In this document: positions 63,599-64,000 of the stretch, one piece after another
Numbering within the stretch: the stretch's first letter is position 1
Layout of the letters: the number at the start of each line of letters is the position of its first letter
From: Aradus depressus
Lineage: Eukaryota; Arthropoda; Insecta; Hemiptera; Aradidae
Assembly (NCBI GenBank): GCA_963662175.1
Contig: OY759219.1
Location: 46,988,675 to 47,052,674, forward strand
Direction: 5' to 3'
DNA: 64,000 bases
Position numbers and translations under genes: made by a program
Notes under the pieces: generated by a model
The model's input: only the letters and a program-made list of their open reading frames with translations
Databases searched by the model: none
What the model was told of the DNA's origin: nothing

Positions 63599-64000
63599 AC
63601 TCAGAGACTCTCTGAAGAGACTCAATGGGACAAAGTGGGGTGCAAGTCAAGATTTCCTTTCCTGTGCGTATAAAACATATGTACGGCCGGTTATGGACTA
63701 TGCATCCGAGGTAACTATCACTGCTCCCGTCGCTACCCTAAAAAAATTGGACCTGGTGCAAAATCAAGCATTGCGTATCATTACAGGAGGTACAAAATCC
63801 ACTCCAATTACTGCGATGGAGCTCCAGGCAGAAATTGAGCCACTGAGGATCAGACGAGACAACCTAGCATTAAACATGTATGAAAGATTAAAGAGAATTG
63901 ATGTAGATTTTTGGAAACAGTATAAACCAGCTAGAGGCAGACTTAAGACCCAAGTCGATTTTATTTCGACGTGTAGCGAGATAGCATCTAACCTAAACCT
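63599..64000 (+). pseudogene. LINE ORF2: post-RT region, cut by the window end
   Basis: The next phase reads LRDSLKRLNGTKWGASQDFL, SCAYKTYVRPVMDYASEVTI, LKKLDLVQNQALRIITGGTK and STPITAMELQAEIEPLRIRR, still open at 64000. This region (Y-R/K-x-x-x-R-P-x-x-x-Y ... LD-x-x-Q-N-x-A-L-R-x-I-T-G) lies between RT and the RNase H or zinc-knuckle tail in Jockey/I-group LINEs. Whether an RNase H follows would separate the clades but is outside the window. Confidence 0.85.

Larger units (their letters stand above)
61256..64000 (+). mobile_element. Jockey/I-type LINE, runs off the window
   Basis: It comprises an ORF2 with APE-type endonuclease, reverse transcriptase and the start of the C-terminal region, continuing beyond base 64000. 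At least three frameshifts split the coding sequence (near 62580, 63100 and 63595). No poly-A or target duplication can be seen because the 3' end is outside. No zinc-knuckle ORF1 is visible upstream, so the copy is probably 5'-truncated near 61086. Confidence 0.88.

Overview
The window looks like gene-poor, repeat-packed nuclear DNA of an arthropod, most likely an insect. The basis is the types of mobile element present: a CsRn1/Kamikaze-like Ty3/gypsy element, a Jockey/I-type LINE, pogo/Tigger, Tc1, hAT, PIF/Harbinger, Mutator-like and piggyBac remnants, and two tRNA-derived SINE families. AT-rich spacers, long homopolymers and (CCTAA)n-like tails fit this. No intact single-copy host gene is recognisable. 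Every protein I can identify is a transposon protein, and all carry stops, frameshifts or deletions. The species is not determined.

Layout. 1-3.1 kb: AT-rich spacer ending in a repeat end. 3142-3800: hAT-type MITE with a perfect 8-bp target duplication. 3.9-7.2 kb: a composite repeat ('family C/E') built on 143-144-bp satellite monomers and ending in a Helitron-like 3' hairpin plus CTAG. 8.1-9.6 kb: a pogo/Tigger MITE inside a Mutator-like transposase pseudogene. 10.9-11.4 kb: a short deleted Harbinger. 14.3-19.2 kb: a larger Harbinger whose left terminus has expanded into 13 copies of a 130-bp unit, and whose transposase and MADF genes lie antisense and interleaved. 20.5-25.8 kb: an inverted copy of family C/E with a satellite made from SINE fragments. 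27.2 kb: a 22-bp minisatellite. 28.7-39.4 kb: SINEs, family C copies, a hAT C-terminus, a second pogo MITE and a 5'-truncated LINE with target duplication. 39.4-46.1 kb: about 43 copies of a 152-156-bp satellite with higher-order structure. 48-51.7 kb: dispersed family D and two homogeneous minisatellites. 52.0-59.6 kb: a gypsy element with a Tc1 element in its leader, a long-inverted-repeat DDE transposon (itself holding a piggyBac end) in its protease/RT junction, and an in-frame 21-bp repeat between RT and RNase H. 61.2-64.0 kb: a LINE (endonuclease, RT and C-terminal region) running off the window.

The main interest is the nesting order and the ways transposon pieces became tandem arrays: Harbinger terminus to 130-bp array, SINE to about 0.46-kb array, gypsy codons to 21-bp array. 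Two mechanistic clues stand out: a perfect 26-bp hairpin from a short inverted duplication in the MADF exon, and a damaged splice donor (GT to CT) in the Harbinger transposase. All positions were read by eye without alignment software, so repeat edges are approximate unless a target duplication is stated.
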